From the NCBI RefSeq assembly GCF_024198175.1, contig NZ_JAJVKV010000011.1, positions 124,001 to 188,000 of the forward strand: 64,000 nucleotides of DNA. The letters are read 5' to 3'. The stretch is from Pyxidicoccus xibeiensis. GTDB taxonomy: Bacteria > Myxococcota > Myxococcia > Myxococcales > Myxococcaceae. Below the pieces are notes generated by a model. That model was not told the DNA's origin and searched no databases. It worked only from the letters and a program-made list of their open reading frames with translations. Made by a program: the position numbers and the translations under genes. Below are positions 24,983 to 34,494 of this stretch, piece by piece (the stretch's first letter is position 1; the number at the start of each line of letters is the position of its first letter).

Positions 24983-26461
24983 ATGCGGAGTGACGAGAAG
25001 CGGAAGCGGAGTGCGTGGTGGCTCGTGGCAGCGGCGCTGTGGCAGGCCTGTGGCGCGCCAGTCGAGCCGGAAGCAACGGCTGCAGAGGCTGCTGTCACCA
25101 CCACCGTGGCTGCATTGGAGGTGTCCCAGGCCCAGGAGGCGGACCTCGTCCAGCGGCTCCAGGCCGTGCCGGGCGTGCTGTCCGTCGTCGAGCGGCCCTC
25201 GACGGTTCCGGGGACGCGCTTCTTCCACCTGGGCTTCGAGGTGCCCACCGACCACCGGCGCCCGTCCGGGGAGCGCTTCACGCTGCGAGCGACGCTGCTG
25301 CACCGCTCGGAGAGTGCACCCATGGTGCTCTACTCCGGCGGGTACGCCCTCTCCTCCTACTCGTCCGAATACGAGCCCACCTGGCTGCTGGGGGCCAACC
25401 AGCTCTCCGTCGAGTATCGCTACTTCGGCGAGTCCTTCCCCCTGTCGCGTGACTGGAGGCGGCTGGACGTGTGGCAGGCCGCGGCGGACTTCCACCAGCT
25501 CGTCCAGGCCTTCAAGCCCCTGTACCCGGCCCGCTGGCTGAACACCGGTGGCAGCAAGGGAGGCATGGCGGCCGTCCACCACCGCTTCTTCTACCCGCGC
25601 GACGTGGACGCCACGGTGGCCTATGTCGCGCCCAGCTCGCACGGCCTCAGCGACCCGCGCTACATCGGCTTCCTGGAGAGGGTGGGCGACGCGGCCTGCC
25701 GGGAGCGGCTGAAGGGCCTCCAGCGCACGGCCCTGGAGCGCCGCGAGGAGATGCTGCCGTACGTGGAGGACCTCGCGGAGTCGTATGAAGACTCCTTCCA
25801 CCTCCTCGGCACCGACCGGGCCTTCGAGTTCGCCGTCCTCGAGTTCCCCTTCGCCTTCTGGCAGTACGGCTCCGCGGAGTGGTGCGACTACCTCCCCGAG
25901 CCGGAGACCGTCTCCACGGACGAGCTGTTCGAGCTGCTCGATGATGTGTCCGACATCCTCTACACGTACGGGGACCTCGCGCTCGGGGCCTACGCTGGCT
26001 ACTACTACCAGTCCGCCACGGAGCTGGGCGGGCCGGGCTACCCGGATGCCCACCTGAAGGACCTGCTGCGCTACCGGGGCCAGGACGTGTCCGCCGTCTA
26101 CCTGCCGTTCCAGGTGACGGAGCCGTACAACCCGCTGGTGCCGCTGCTGGCCGAGCTCTGGGTCCACCATGCGGGCCAGCGCATCATGTTCCTCTACGGA
26201 GACCAGGACCCGTGGTCCGCCGCGGCCTTCAGCGTGCGGGAGCGCAACGACTCCTGGCGCTTCACCGTTCCCAACGCCAACCACAGCAACGCGCGCATCC
26301 GCCGCCTGCCCGATGCCGAGCGCGCGCTCGCGGCCCAGCGCCTTTCCGAGTGGATGAACGCTCCCGTGAGACCCATGCCAGCGCAGGGCGCGCTCACCGC
26401 GTTCTCGGTGGCGGAGGACGGCCCCGTGAACGAGCCCACCGAGGGACGCCGGCGGAGGTAG
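24983..26461 (+). CDS. Peptidase family S37 (PS-10-like) secreted aminopeptidase
   Basis: The 492-aa product has a lipoprotein-like start (WWLVAAALWQACG). The alpha/beta-hydrolase core shows the nucleophile motif NTGGSKGGMAAVHH (Ser about 190), the acid in LYGDQDPWSAA (about 407) and the His in NANHSNARI (about 433), the triad of S37 tripeptidyl/prolyl aminopeptidases known from Streptomyces. EYRYFGESFP is a further family mark. Length fits the family. It is divergent from the barrel gene. A role in feeding on prey or environmental peptides is likely from family knowledge. Start ATG at 24983 follows GGGAGA. Confidence 0.88.
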   Translation: MRSDEKRKRSAWWLVAAALWQACGAPVEPEATAAEAAVTTTVAALEVSQAQEADLVQRLQAVPGVLSVVERPSTVPGTRFFHLGFEVPTDHRRPSGERFTLRATLLHRSESAPMVLYSGGYALSSYSSEYEPTWLLGANQLSVEYRYFGESFPLSRDWRRLDVWQAAADFHQLVQAFKPLYPARWLNTGGSKGGMAAVHHRFFYPRDVDATVAYVAPSSHGLSDPRYIGFLERVGDAACRERLKGLQRTALERREEMLPYVEDLAESYEDSFHLLGTDRAFEFAVLEFPFAFWQYGSAEWCDYLPEPETVSTDELFELLDDVSDILYTYGDLALGAYAGYYYQSATELGGPGYPDAHLKDLLRYRGQDVSAVYLPFQVTEPYNPLVPLLAELWVHHAGQRIMFLYGDQDPWSAAAFSVRERNDSWRFTVPNANHSNARIRRLPDAERALAAQRLSEWMNAPVRPMPAQGALTAFSVAEDGPVNEPTEGRRRR

Positions 26462-26554
26462 GCTCACACGCCGCCCTCCCCCGGCACGCGGCCGGCTCCC
26501 CCCGCGGTCAGGCGGGAGTATCGACCGCTTCCGAGCGCCTGTAACGCTGCGTGC

Positions 26555-27355
26555 CTAGAGCGTCTTGCAGAGGGTCGCACCGATGAGGCCGGGCTCCCAG
26601 TCCTTGATGACGCAGCCCGCCCCCGGGCCCTTCATCGTTCCGCGCCCTGACAGACGCTGGATGTCCCACCTGCCGAGCGTGGCGCAAATCTCACTCTGCC
26701 GGGCCCGGGCCTCCTGCGGGGACAGCTCGGCCGTCCCGGGCGCGCACGGTCCGTCTCCGTCCACCACGGTGAAGGGGAAGCCCGTGGGCTCGCAGAGCGA
26801 CCACCCCATGGGCTGCGTGTCCTGCTGACGGATGACGCAGCCCGCGCCATACCCCACCATCGAGCCGCCTCCCGTCAGCCGGACGATGTCCCACTTGCCC
26901 AGGTACGCGCAGAGCTCGGTGCGTCTGGCGACCGCGGTCTCCGGGCTCATGAGGGCGGCATTCGTCGGGCACAGGTTGTCGCCTTGCGACTTGAAGTAGG
27001 CCGGCATCGGCCGCGGCATGCAGACGCTCGCCCCCATCGCGCGGAAGTCGAGGTCCTGCACGGTGCAGCCATGACCGGAGCCGACCATCGAGCCCCCACC
27101 CGCCAGGCGGACGATGTCCCAGGTGCCGAGCTGCGCGCAGAGCGCCTCCTGATGGGTGCGCGCATCCGCCACCGGCATCAGGTACTCGTTCGGCGGGCAC
27201 ACGGTGTCTCCGCGGATGGAGTGGATGTCTCCCACCAGGGCAGCGTGGCTCCGGGCAGTCTGGTCCGCCGTGGCCTCCGGGGTGCTCATGCCCTCACCGC
27301 AGGCGGTCATCGTCAACGACACCAGACAGCCGAGCAGACTCTTCTTCATGTGCAT
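26555..27355 (-). CDS. Lipoprotein with three internal repeats (266 aa)
   Basis: After the lipoprotein signal (MKKSLLGCLVSLTMTACG), the chain consists of three repeats of about 75 residues. Each has a Cys at the start (DTVCPPNEYL, DNLCPTNAAL, DGPCAPGTAE), a segment RTHQEALCAQLGTWDIVRL in one form or another, GGGSMVG with a Gly-rich turn and GCxxxD, and ends with a conserved Cys (ASVCMP, WSLCEP, ATLCKTL). Four cysteines per unit suggest two disulphides each. The fold is not recognised. Two start choices (27355 and 27349) are three bases short of each other by two codons. A surface structural or binding role is possible. Confidence 0.75.
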   Translation of the reverse strand: MHMKKSLLGCLVSLTMTACGEGMSTPEATADQTARSHAALVGDIHSIRGDTVCPPNEYLMPVADARTHQEALCAQLGTWDIVRLAGGGSMVGSGHGCTVQDLDFRAMGASVCMPRPMPAYFKSQGDNLCPTNAALMSPETAVARRTELCAYLGKWDIVRLTGGGSMVGYGAGCVIRQQDTQPMGWSLCEPTGFPFTVVDGDGPCAPGTAELSPQEARARQSEICATLGRWDIQRLSGRGTMKGPGAGCVIKDWEPGLIGATLCKTL

Positions 27356-27511
27356 CTCCGGGTATGCCGCGGGCGCCTTCGCGTCCGTGGCGGGGAACGG
27401 AGATGCACCTGAGCAAGGGCGGGACCAGGGCACCCGCAGGGGGAGACCCGCACGGAAATCATGAGGTTGGAACACGCGAGACGTCGGCGGACGGGGTGAT
27501 GGCGGAGCGAA

Positions 27512-27529
27512 CGTGCCAGTCCTGGCACG
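27512..27529. terminator. Palindromic hairpin CGTGCCAG/CTGGCACG
   Basis: The two 8-base arms are separated by two bases. It lies 63 bp past the stop codon of the DUF6174 gene and about 155 bp upstream of the repeat-lipoprotein start. It may terminate the former or be an operator of the latter. Confidence 0.4.
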
Positions 27530-27591
27530 CGCGCCGCGCGCTCCAGCGGACGCGGATGTCAGTGCCCTCCGAGCGGGCGGCACCGCTCCGG

Positions 27592-28044
27592 TCAGTCCAC
27601 GGGAGTGAGCCCCTCGGCCTTGAAGCCGTCGCCCTCCATCCCCCTATCGAAGTGCGCCTCGACAGGATGGTGCCACTGAGGGTCGTGGCGCACCGTCACT
27701 TCGACGGAGGACGCGTCGAGGGCCCGCGCCACGCGCTCGAAGAGCACGTCGACAGTGGGTGCGGTCGCCTCGGTGAATCCTGGCGTGGGGACCGCCCCCT
27801 GGCCGACGTAGGTCACCGATACGACCTGCTGCTCGTTCACCTCGATGCGCCAGGGGCCCCCGCCGGGCGCAAAGCCCGTCGCGGTGTAGTCGAATCGGTA
27901 GCGGCTCGGCCGCACCGTCTCCCAGGCCCTGCGCTCGGAGTCCACCTGCTCCCGCTCGCCGTCCGTACACCCCACCGCCCCAACGATGAGAGCCCCGGTA
28001 AGTACCCGGATGACGGCCCTCCTGCTCCAGCCAGACCGCGTCAT
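27592..28044 (-). CDS. DUF6174-like lipoprotein (150 aa)
   Basis: The product carries a lipoprotein signal (VLTGALIVGAVGC, Cys near residue 26). The mature part, RPSRYRFDYTATGFAPGG then WRIEVNEQQVVSVTYVGQG and VDVLFERVARAL, follows the pattern of DUF6174, a cystatin-like alpha/beta fold of unknown function in secreted bacterial proteins. The ATG at 28044 starts the signal peptide; upstream residues in the same frame look non-coding. It is on the same strand as the flanking lipoprotein genes but separated by more than 200 bp on each side, so each likely has its own promoter. Confidence 0.75.
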   Translation of the reverse strand: MTRSGWSRRAVIRVLTGALIVGAVGCTDGEREQVDSERRAWETVRPSRYRFDYTATGFAPGGGPWRIEVNEQQVVSVTYVGQGAVPTPGFTEATAPTVDVLFERVARALDASSVEVTVRHDPQWHHPVEAHFDRGMEGDGFKAEGLTPVD

Positions 28045-28255
28045 GCTGCCTTCCTCGCAATGCATCTCCAGGCGGCCGGCCCCGCACCCAACACGCACGG
28101 GTGTGCCAGATATCCCTTCTGCCTGTCGAGGGGGGCGATCCATACACCGTCATCCCAGCGGAGGACCCGCACGGTCACCTGCTCGCCGGGATGGACTTCC
28201 CGCTCACCCGCGAGCCCAGTGAGCTACTGCCAAGGCACAGGTGTCGCCGAGAGCA

Positions 28256-28287
28256 GGCGCGCGGCGCGACGTCCAGCGCCGCGCGCC
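28256..28287. terminator. 12-bp perfect hairpin downstream of Cys-rich lipoprotein gene
   Basis: GGCGCGCGGCGC and GCGCCGCGCGCC enclose an 8-base loop, 33 bp after the stop codon at 28320 on the minus strand. Position and strength fit a transcription terminator. Confidence 0.6.
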
Positions 28288-28319
28288 CGGGTCAGGACCG
28301 CTGTGATGCCGCTCGAAGC

Positions 28320-28697
28320 TCAGCCGCGGCGACCCCAGCAGGCGCCCTGGTAGGACCAGCCACGCTGGAAGCAGAAGTTCTGGGCCTTCTCCCCGCACTC
28401 TCCATGGCTGATGTACCAGCAGGCGGAGAGCCCGGAGCCCGAGGCGGCCCAGCCGGTGTCCATCCAGTAGTTGGTGCCCGAGCAGTTCGCCAGACACCGG
28501 CGGCCGCCGGCCTCCCAGCCCTCACAGATGGCGTGCGCGCCGGGACCGCAGACATTCTGCTCCGCCTCGCCGAGGTTCTCCTCGGGCACATGGGCCGACA
28601 CCTCGCTCGCGGCCGGCTCCTCCTGCTCGACCCCGCAACCGGTGGTCAGGGCGACGGCGACACAGAGCATCAATCCAGAGAAGAAAGACCTACGCAT
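28320..28697 (-). CDS. Small cysteine-rich lipoprotein (125 aa)
   Basis: The product has a lipoprotein signal (FFSGLMLCVAVALTTGC). The mature part of about 100 residues has at least nine cysteines (NVCGPGAHAICEGW, RRCLANCSGTNYW, SACWYISHGECGEK, NFCFQRG, GACWG), a spacing typical of small exported disulphide-bonded domains. The family is common as single-gene units in myxobacterial genomes; function unknown. The in-frame upstream ATG (28778) lacks a signal sequence, hence the start at 28697. It is divergent from the lectin/dehydrogenase gene. Confidence 0.75.
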   Translation of the reverse strand: MRRSFFSGLMLCVAVALTTGCGVEQEEPAASEVSAHVPEENLGEAEQNVCGPGAHAICEGWEAGGRRCLANCSGTNYWMDTGWAASGSGLSACWYISHGECGEKAQNFCFQRGWSYQGACWGRRG

Positions 28698-28979
28698 GTG
28701 TACCTCTTCAGGTTCAGGGCTGTGGGTTGATGGGTACAGCCACCGACGGATTGAACGCGGATTACGTGGATGGATCACCTTCCCGCTCTATTTCTGGGTT
28801 TTCGCCCTCGACCCAGGGGGCCGCATGTCGCGCCTGGGCAGCTAGAAGGCCCTCCCCCGGCATGTCGGTTGCCGGCCACCTGCTGACCGGGGGTCAACAC
28901 CCGCCGGCGCGGCACACAAAGATTGCTTGAGGCCAACCCGGAATACCGGGAAAGAGGTGACACACCCAGGAGCGTCTCA

Positions 28980-31073
28980 ATGCACCTTCGTCACCTGCCC
29001 GTCGTCGTTCGCCGCACCGGACTGGCCTTGTTCCTCGCCACCGCCGTGGCCTGTGGAGTGCAACCGGAGCACGAGTCCGAGCCCCCAACGCAGACCGCCG
29101 CGCTGGTCGCGGGCACCCGGCTCATCGGCGTGCAGTCCGGCCGTTGCCTCGACGTGGCCCAGAACAGCCAGACGTCAGGGCAGGGGCTCAACATCTATGA
29201 CTGCCACGGGCAGGGGAACCAGCGGTTCCTGTTCACGCCCGAGGGCGAGCTGCGCGTGTTCGACGGTGCCTGGTGCGTCCAGCCCGCGACCGCCAGCGCC
29301 GGGGCCCGGGCCGTCATCGGCGCCTGCACCGGGGCGGCGAGCCAGCGGTGGGTCCGCAACGCCAACGGCACGGTGGTCCACACTTCGTCCTCGCTGTGCC
29401 TCGACGTGTCCGGCCAGGCCACCGCCAACAGCTCGCCGGTCGTCGTCTGGAATTGCAACGGCCAGACGAACCAGCAGTGGTCGCTGCCGCCCGACACCCA
29501 GCCCCCCACCGTGCCCACGGGGCTCACCCTGTCCAACGTGACGTGCAACTCGGCCACACTGTCGTGGTCCGCGTCCACGGACAACGAGGGGGTCGCCTTC
29601 TATGACGTCTACCACGACGGCCAGCTCATGAAGAGCGTGTCCGGCGCCACGGTGTCCACCGGGCTGACCGTGGTCCCCGGCGCGACGTGGGGCCTGTATG
29701 TGAATGCACGGGACGCGGCGGGCAATGTCTCTCAAGGCAGCGCCACGCTCTCCATCACCCCGCCGCCGTGCCAGACGGACACCCAGCCGCCCACCGTCCC
29801 CACCGGCGTCACCGCCACCGCCTCGGGCACCAGCGTGACGGTGAGCTGGACTGCGTCGACCGACAACCAGGGCGTGACGGCGTACGACGTGTTCCGAGGA
29901 GGCGTGAAGGTCGGGACGGTGTCCGGCTCGCCGCCCGGGACGTCTTTCTCCGACAGCGGCCTCTCCCCGAATACGGCCTATTCCTACGCCGTGCTCGCCC
30001 GTGACGCCCAGGGCAATGCGTCCGCCCGGAGCTCGGCCGTGACGGTCACCACCGGCCAGGCCTGCGCGAACCCCGTCTGCTCCGTCACCCAGGTCACCAC
30101 CGACACGGACATCCCGTGGGGCCTGGTGCACCTGCCGGACGGCACGGTGCTCTACGGCCGCCGGGACGCGCAGAACATCGTTCGCCTGGACCCGGCGACG
30201 GGACAGAAGACGTCGGTGGGCACCGTCCCCAACGTGCAGAGCACCGACGGCGAGGGCGGGCTGATGGGGCTGGCCATCTCCCCCTCCTTCTCCACCGACC
30301 GCTGGCTGTACGTGATGCACACGTCCCCCACCGACAACCGCATCGTGCGCCTGCGGTACGAGAATGGCGCCCTCAACATCGCCTCGCTCCAGGTGCTGCT
30401 GCAGGGCATCGGCCGCAACAAGTTCCACAACGGCGGGCGCCTGCGCTTCGGACCGGACGGGAAGCTCTACGCGGCGACGGGTGATGCCCAGAACGGCGCC
30501 TACGCGCAGGACATCAACAACCTGGCCGGCAAGGTGCTGCGGCTCAACACCGACGGCACGGTCCCGTCCGACAACCCCTTCGGCAACTACGTGTGGAGCT
30601 ATGGCCACCGCAACCCGCAGGGGCTGGCCTTCGACTCCCAGGGGCGCCTCTGGGAGCAGGAGTTCGGCAACTCGGTGATGGACGAGACCAACCTCATCCA
30701 GAAGGGCGGGAACTACGGCTGGCCGAACTGTGAGGGGACGGTGTCCCAGGGCGGCTCGGGCTGCGCGACGGCCGGGTACATCGCCCCCAAGCGGACCTAC
30801 CCCACGTCGGAAGGCTCCTGCTCCGGCATCACGGTGGTCCGCGACGCGCTCTACGTGGCCTGCGCCCGCGGCTCACGCCTCTACCGCGGGGTCATCAGCG
30901 GCACCGAGCTGACCAACGTGCAGCAGTTCTTCGTCGGCACCTACGGCCGGCTGCGCACCGTCGAGCCGACGCTCGACGGCAACCTGTGGCTGACCACCAC
31001 CAACCAGGGCGACAAGGACAGCATCCCCGACAACAGCAACGAGAAGATCTTCCGCGTCCTTCTCGGGCAGTAG
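28980..31073 (+). CDS. Lectin / FN3 / PQQ-type sugar dehydrogenase fusion lipoprotein
   Basis: The 697-aa product has a lipoprotein-like signal (LALFLATAVACG). Residues 40-165 form a ricin-B/CBM13 lectin domain with QGLNIYDCHGQGNQRF and VVWNCNGQTNQQW, the QxW repeats. Two FN3 domains follow (about 170-265 and 268-365), each introduced by DTQPPTVPTG. The C-terminal ~330 residues are a beta-propeller like soluble glucose/sorbosone dehydrogenases: GLMGLAISPSF, NKFHNGGRLRFGPDGKLYAA (the HNGGxLxFGPDG block) and WSYGHRNPQGLAF, which bear the PQQ- and Ca-site residues. The likely role is carbohydrate binding plus sugar oxidation at the cell surface. The substrate is not predictable. It is preceded by AGGAG. 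Confidence 0.85.
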   Translation: MHLRHLPVVVRRTGLALFLATAVACGVQPEHESEPPTQTAALVAGTRLIGVQSGRCLDVAQNSQTSGQGLNIYDCHGQGNQRFLFTPEGELRVFDGAWCVQPATASAGARAVIGACTGAASQRWVRNANGTVVHTSSSLCLDVSGQATANSSPVVVWNCNGQTNQQWSLPPDTQPPTVPTGLTLSNVTCNSATLSWSASTDNEGVAFYDVYHDGQLMKSVSGATVSTGLTVVPGATWGLYVNARDAAGNVSQGSATLSITPPPCQTDTQPPTVPTGVTATASGTSVTVSWTASTDNQGVTAYDVFRGGVKVGTVSGSPPGTSFSDSGLSPNTAYSYAVLARDAQGNASARSSAVTVTTGQACANPVCSVTQVTTDTDIPWGLVHLPDGTVLYGRRDAQNIVRLDPATGQKTSVGTVPNVQSTDGEGGLMGLAISPSFSTDRWLYVMHTSPTDNRIVRLRYENGALNIASLQVLLQGIGRNKFHNGGRLRFGPDGKLYAATGDAQNGAYAQDINNLAGKVLRLNTDGTVPSDNPFGNYVWSYGHRNPQGLAFDSQGRLWEQEFGNSVMDETNLIQKGGNYGWPNCEGTVSQGGSGCATAGYIAPKRTYPTSEGSCSGITVVRDALYVACARGSRLYRGVISGTELTNVQQFFVGTYGRLRTVEPTLDGNLWLTTTNQGDKDSIPDNSNEKIFRVLLGQ

Positions 31074-31099
31074 GGAGCGTCCGAGGGCCGCCGGAGCGG

Positions 31100-32896
31100 C
31101 TACTGCGGGCGGATGATGGTCAGGTCCCCCGGGTATCCCGCGGATGCCCAGGGGAGCCCCTTCGCATCCAGCCGGAACCCGCTGAGCATCTCGCCCGCGA
31201 TGAACTGCTCCGGCTCCCACCCCGTGGCGCGGCGCCTCCGGTACACGCCTTCCGCGTCACCGGAGCCCCGCCGCTGCCAGGCCACCCAGGGCTCCCCGTC
31301 GGCATCGAGCTCGAGCAAGGGCGGGCCGAGGTACAGCAGCTCCGTCGCGGCCTGGATGCGCTCCGGCGTCCCCCAGTCGCCCAGCGAGAGGTCTCCATTC
31401 CACCGGGAGACGAAGAGCATCCCGGTGGCGCGGTCCGGGGCGCTTTCCCGCCAGGCGACCACCACGTCGTCTTCCCCCTCGCCCTTGATGGCGAGGTCCC
31501 ACGTGCTGCCCTGCTCCGTGCCGCGCAGCAACCGGCCCATGCGGTGCCAGCGCCCATTCGCGTACCTCGTCACGAAGACGTGCTGCGCGTCGTCTTCCCG
31601 GGAAGGAAACCCCGACCAGGCCACGAACACGGTGCCGCCTTCCACGGTGATGGCCGGGTGCCCCGCGTACGTCTGGAGCTCGGGAATGGCTCCCCGAGGG
31701 TCTCCCAGGGGCTCCCAGGCCGTGTCGCTCCAGCGCATCACCCGGAGCCCGCCAGCGCCGTCCGGGTAGACGAGGAAGGGGCGCCCCCACCAGTCCAGCG
31801 CCAGTTGGAACCGGGGATGGGTGTCCCGGGTGTCCAACGGCGCTCCCAGGCGGACCCATGACATGCCGTCATGCTTCACCACGTGAATCCACGAGGTGGA
31901 GTCCTGGGTCTCGCTCCAGGCGAGCACCAGGGCGCTTCCGAGCCGGGAGGTCGCGAGCCGCGGCAGCTCGGGCGCTACCGCCCGCGCATGGGGCTCACGC
32001 GGCGCGGGGAGCGGCTCCCATGCCGTACCGTTCCAGCGGTTGACTCCGAGCTGCGGCACGACGCCAAACGACTCGGTGGTGACGAAGGCGAGGACCGGCC
32101 GGCCCTCTGGAAACTGCTCCGTGGCCAGGGAATGCAGGTAGTGGGAGGGGTTGTGCCACAGGTCTCCGACCCGACTGAAGGGCCAGTAGCGGATGCGATG
32201 GCTGTGCACCCCCACGCCTTGATTGCCGGCCCGGTCCTTCAGCTTCACCTGGGACAGGTCGACGTGCAGGATGGCCGGTGGACGCAGGGGTGAGGCCGGC
32301 ACCAGCCGGAGGACCTTCCCATCCTCGCTGAGCACCACCTGGTGCGCGACCGAGAACCCCCTGTCGTCGCGCAGCACGGTGGGCGAGACCTCGAGCGACC
32401 CGGCCAGGAGGGGTTCGGAGATGCCAATCTCCGGAGCCTCGTGCACGTGGGGAAAGGACCCGTCCGGACGAGAGAGGCCCACCACGGGAGGCGTGCGGTC
32501 CACGACGACCGTGGCGCTCCGGCTGGTGACGCTCTGCTCTCCGAGCACGGCCCGCGCGGCGAAGGTGACAAGGCCCTGCGCATGGGTGGCACAGTCCACG
32601 GCGTGCCGGTACGGAGGGGTGAGGTCGCTGACGGACGGCTCGGGGTCGCCCTCCGCCTGGGTGACCAGCTCCACCTTGTCCGGGTTGCCTTCGACGTGGA
32701 CGGACAGCGTCCACTGGCCCTCCCGGCAGAACTCCGGCCCCTCCGTGCTCAGGGTGACGAGGAGCTGACCACCGGACGTGTCGTCCGTCTTGGGAGAGGA
32801 CGTCGGCTCCGACTTCAAGGAGTCACAGGCAAGGGAGCCCAGTGCCGTGCAGAGCAGCAGGGGCACCCAGGTGCAGCGGGTGAGGCCGGGTTTCAT
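31100..32896 (-). CDS. Large lipoprotein with Ig-like and beta-propeller-like repeats (598 aa)
   Basis: The lipoprotein signal is LLLCTALGSLACD. The first third contains Big/Ig-like segments (TAWEP is later; here VTFAARAVLGEQSVTSRSA and VVVDRTPPVVGLSRP, a typical bacterial Ig-like signature). From about residue 230, WxxxxWxPL-type repeats recur (NGTAWEPLPAP, MSWVRLGAP, TAWEPLGDP, GRWHRMGRLL, DWGTPERIQ), suggesting a beta-propeller. Its true function is unknown. The ATG at 32896 is the start of the signal. It lies 66 bp after the caspase of module B on the same strand and could be co-transcribed with it. Confidence 0.7.
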   Translation of the reverse strand: MKPGLTRCTWVPLLLCTALGSLACDSLKSEPTSSPKTDDTSGGQLLVTLSTEGPEFCREGQWTLSVHVEGNPDKVELVTQAEGDPEPSVSDLTPPYRHAVDCATHAQGLVTFAARAVLGEQSVTSRSATVVVDRTPPVVGLSRPDGSFPHVHEAPEIGISEPLLAGSLEVSPTVLRDDRGFSVAHQVVLSEDGKVLRLVPASPLRPPAILHVDLSQVKLKDRAGNQGVGVHSHRIRYWPFSRVGDLWHNPSHYLHSLATEQFPEGRPVLAFVTTESFGVVPQLGVNRWNGTAWEPLPAPREPHARAVAPELPRLATSRLGSALVLAWSETQDSTSWIHVVKHDGMSWVRLGAPLDTRDTHPRFQLALDWWGRPFLVYPDGAGGLRVMRWSDTAWEPLGDPRGAIPELQTYAGHPAITVEGGTVFVAWSGFPSREDDAQHVFVTRYANGRWHRMGRLLRGTEQGSTWDLAIKGEGEDDVVVAWRESAPDRATGMLFVSRWNGDLSLGDWGTPERIQAATELLYLGPPLLELDADGEPWVAWQRRGSGDAEGVYRRRRATGWEPEQFIAGEMLSGFRLDAKGLPWASAGYPGDLTIIRPQ

Positions 32897-32961
32897 GGGG
32901 GACGCTCCGGGAGGCAGTCGCGAGACCTCTCTTGGACACGCGACGCCGCCAGGTTGGGACG

Positions 32962-34494
32962 TCAGCGCACCCAACCCAGGCCGAGGCTGCCGCCCAGCGA
33001 CAGCGCGGAGCCAGCGCCCGCATCCGCGCGCGACCAGGTGTGCCCCGCATTGCCGAGGACCGACAGCCGGAGCGGCCCGTGCACTCGCAGCCACGCTCCC
33101 ACCGTCGCTCCCACCTGGGGTTGCAGGGCGAGCCCCACCTCTCCGGTGGAGGGCTGCCGCTGGCGGGACAGGGTGGCGCCGGCATCCAGGGAGACGTGGA
33201 GCTGGAGCCCATGCCAGTCCCGCGTGAGATGCCCCAGGCCCAGCCGCGCCGTGGCGTCGTATTGCTCGAGGTCCCCGGAGGGATGCGCTCCCCGGCGAAC
33301 GTCCAGCACGGCCGTCGTCAGGTTCACCCCGGACTCCTTCCAGGAATGCTGGAGCGCGGCCGTGGCGCCCACCATGGGCCCGAAGGATGGGATGAGCGGA
33401 CGTCCCACGCTGGGGCCCAGGTGAAGCCTCCACCTCGGCGGCAGCGCACCCTTGAGCACGTTCGTCTCCAGGCGCTGGGGACGCAGCTGCGAGCGCGTCA
33501 GCTCCGCGCGGCCCGCGTCGGGGACCTGCACGCGCGCCTCCATGGCGGTGTGCTCGCTCCGCGTGGTGAGGATGTAGCCGCCCGCGGGCAGCGCCAGCGT
33601 GGTCGCCCCCGCGCCCTTGCGCACGTGCCCGAGGACGGGCTCTCCCGAGAGGGTGGACACCGTCCAGTCCCCGGGCTCCTCGATGGCGAGCGTCAGCAGC
33701 GACGTCGCCCGCGCGGGCGAGGAGAGGACGAGGTCCCCCTTCCCCTGGAGGTCGAAGCGGAAGCTGGGGTGCTGCGTCCCCGCGCGGGACAGGAGCGAGG
33801 ACTCCACCGTGCGCGCGTAGGAGTACGTATAGGCCTCGGCGAGCGTGACGCGTCCGTCCCCCGACACGTCCGCCGCCCCGCGCAGCGCCGCGACCAGGTG
33901 GTGCGTGAAGACGGAGCCCGCGAGCGCATCCGACTCCTGCGCGGACTCGTCCGCGGCGGACGCGGTGATGATGACGCGCCCGGACAGCTCCTGCCGCTCC
34001 AGGTTCACCAGCACGCCTGGAATGGGCTTGAGCCCCTTGAGGCGCGCCGCTTCACCCGACTGGCACGAGTCCACCACCAGCAGGGCGACGCTCACGGGCG
34101 CGGCCTCCAGGAAGCGGACCACCTCGTGCAGCGGCAGGCGCGTACCGGACAGGTGCAGCTCGCCCGCGTCCGCGTGGCTGGAGACGTAGACGAAGAGCTG
34201 GTCTCCCTGCCGGGCCTGGGCCCGGAGGTAGCGCTCGAAGCGGGCCAGCGCGTCGCGCACCGCGTCCGCGTCGGAGCCGAGCACCACCAGGCCGTCCTCG
34301 CGCCGCAGCCCGCCCACCTCCCGCAGCACGCCGAGCACCGCGAGGGCGTCGCGCTCCGCGTAGCGCAGCGGCACATTCGCAGCAGTGCCACGGTTGTTGC
34401 CCACCACGAGCGCGAACCGGCGCGGGCCCGCTCCCACCTCCGTGGCCCCGGGCTGCGTGGCCACCATGGCCGCCAGCAGCAGCGCGAGCGTCAT
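32962..34494 (-). CDS. Secreted caspase-family protein with C-terminal barrel-like domain (module B)
   Basis: The 510-aa product starts with a signal peptide (MTLALLLAAMVATQPG). The caspase-like domain (residues 25-240) shows FALVVGNNRGTAANVPLRYA, the histidine in YVSSHADAGELHLSG (about 107; here SHA rather than SHG) and the cysteine in LLVVDSCQSGEAARL (about 145), followed by GRVIITASAADESAQE. After a PEGA-like stretch (ALPAGGYILTTR), the last ~170 residues consist of alternating strands (GPMVGATAALQHSW, LHVSLDAGATLSR, LGGSLGLGWV) as in outer-membrane barrels. The ATG overlaps the TGA of the anti-sigma gene (ATGA). In module A caspase and barrel are separate genes. An envelope-anchored protease is the simplest reading; activity is untested. 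Confidence 0.85.
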   Translation of the reverse strand: MTLALLLAAMVATQPGATEVGAGPRRFALVVGNNRGTAANVPLRYAERDALAVLGVLREVGGLRREDGLVVLGSDADAVRDALARFERYLRAQARQGDQLFVYVSSHADAGELHLSGTRLPLHEVVRFLEAAPVSVALLVVDSCQSGEAARLKGLKPIPGVLVNLERQELSGRVIITASAADESAQESDALAGSVFTHHLVAALRGAADVSGDGRVTLAEAYTYSYARTVESSLLSRAGTQHPSFRFDLQGKGDLVLSSPARATSLLTLAIEEPGDWTVSTLSGEPVLGHVRKGAGATTLALPAGGYILTTRSEHTAMEARVQVPDAGRAELTRSQLRPQRLETNVLKGALPPRWRLHLGPSVGRPLIPSFGPMVGATAALQHSWKESGVNLTTAVLDVRRGAHPSGDLEQYDATARLGLGHLTRDWHGLQLHVSLDAGATLSRQRQPSTGEVGLALQPQVGATVGAWLRVHGPLRLSVLGNAGHTWSRADAGAGSALSLGGSLGLGWVR

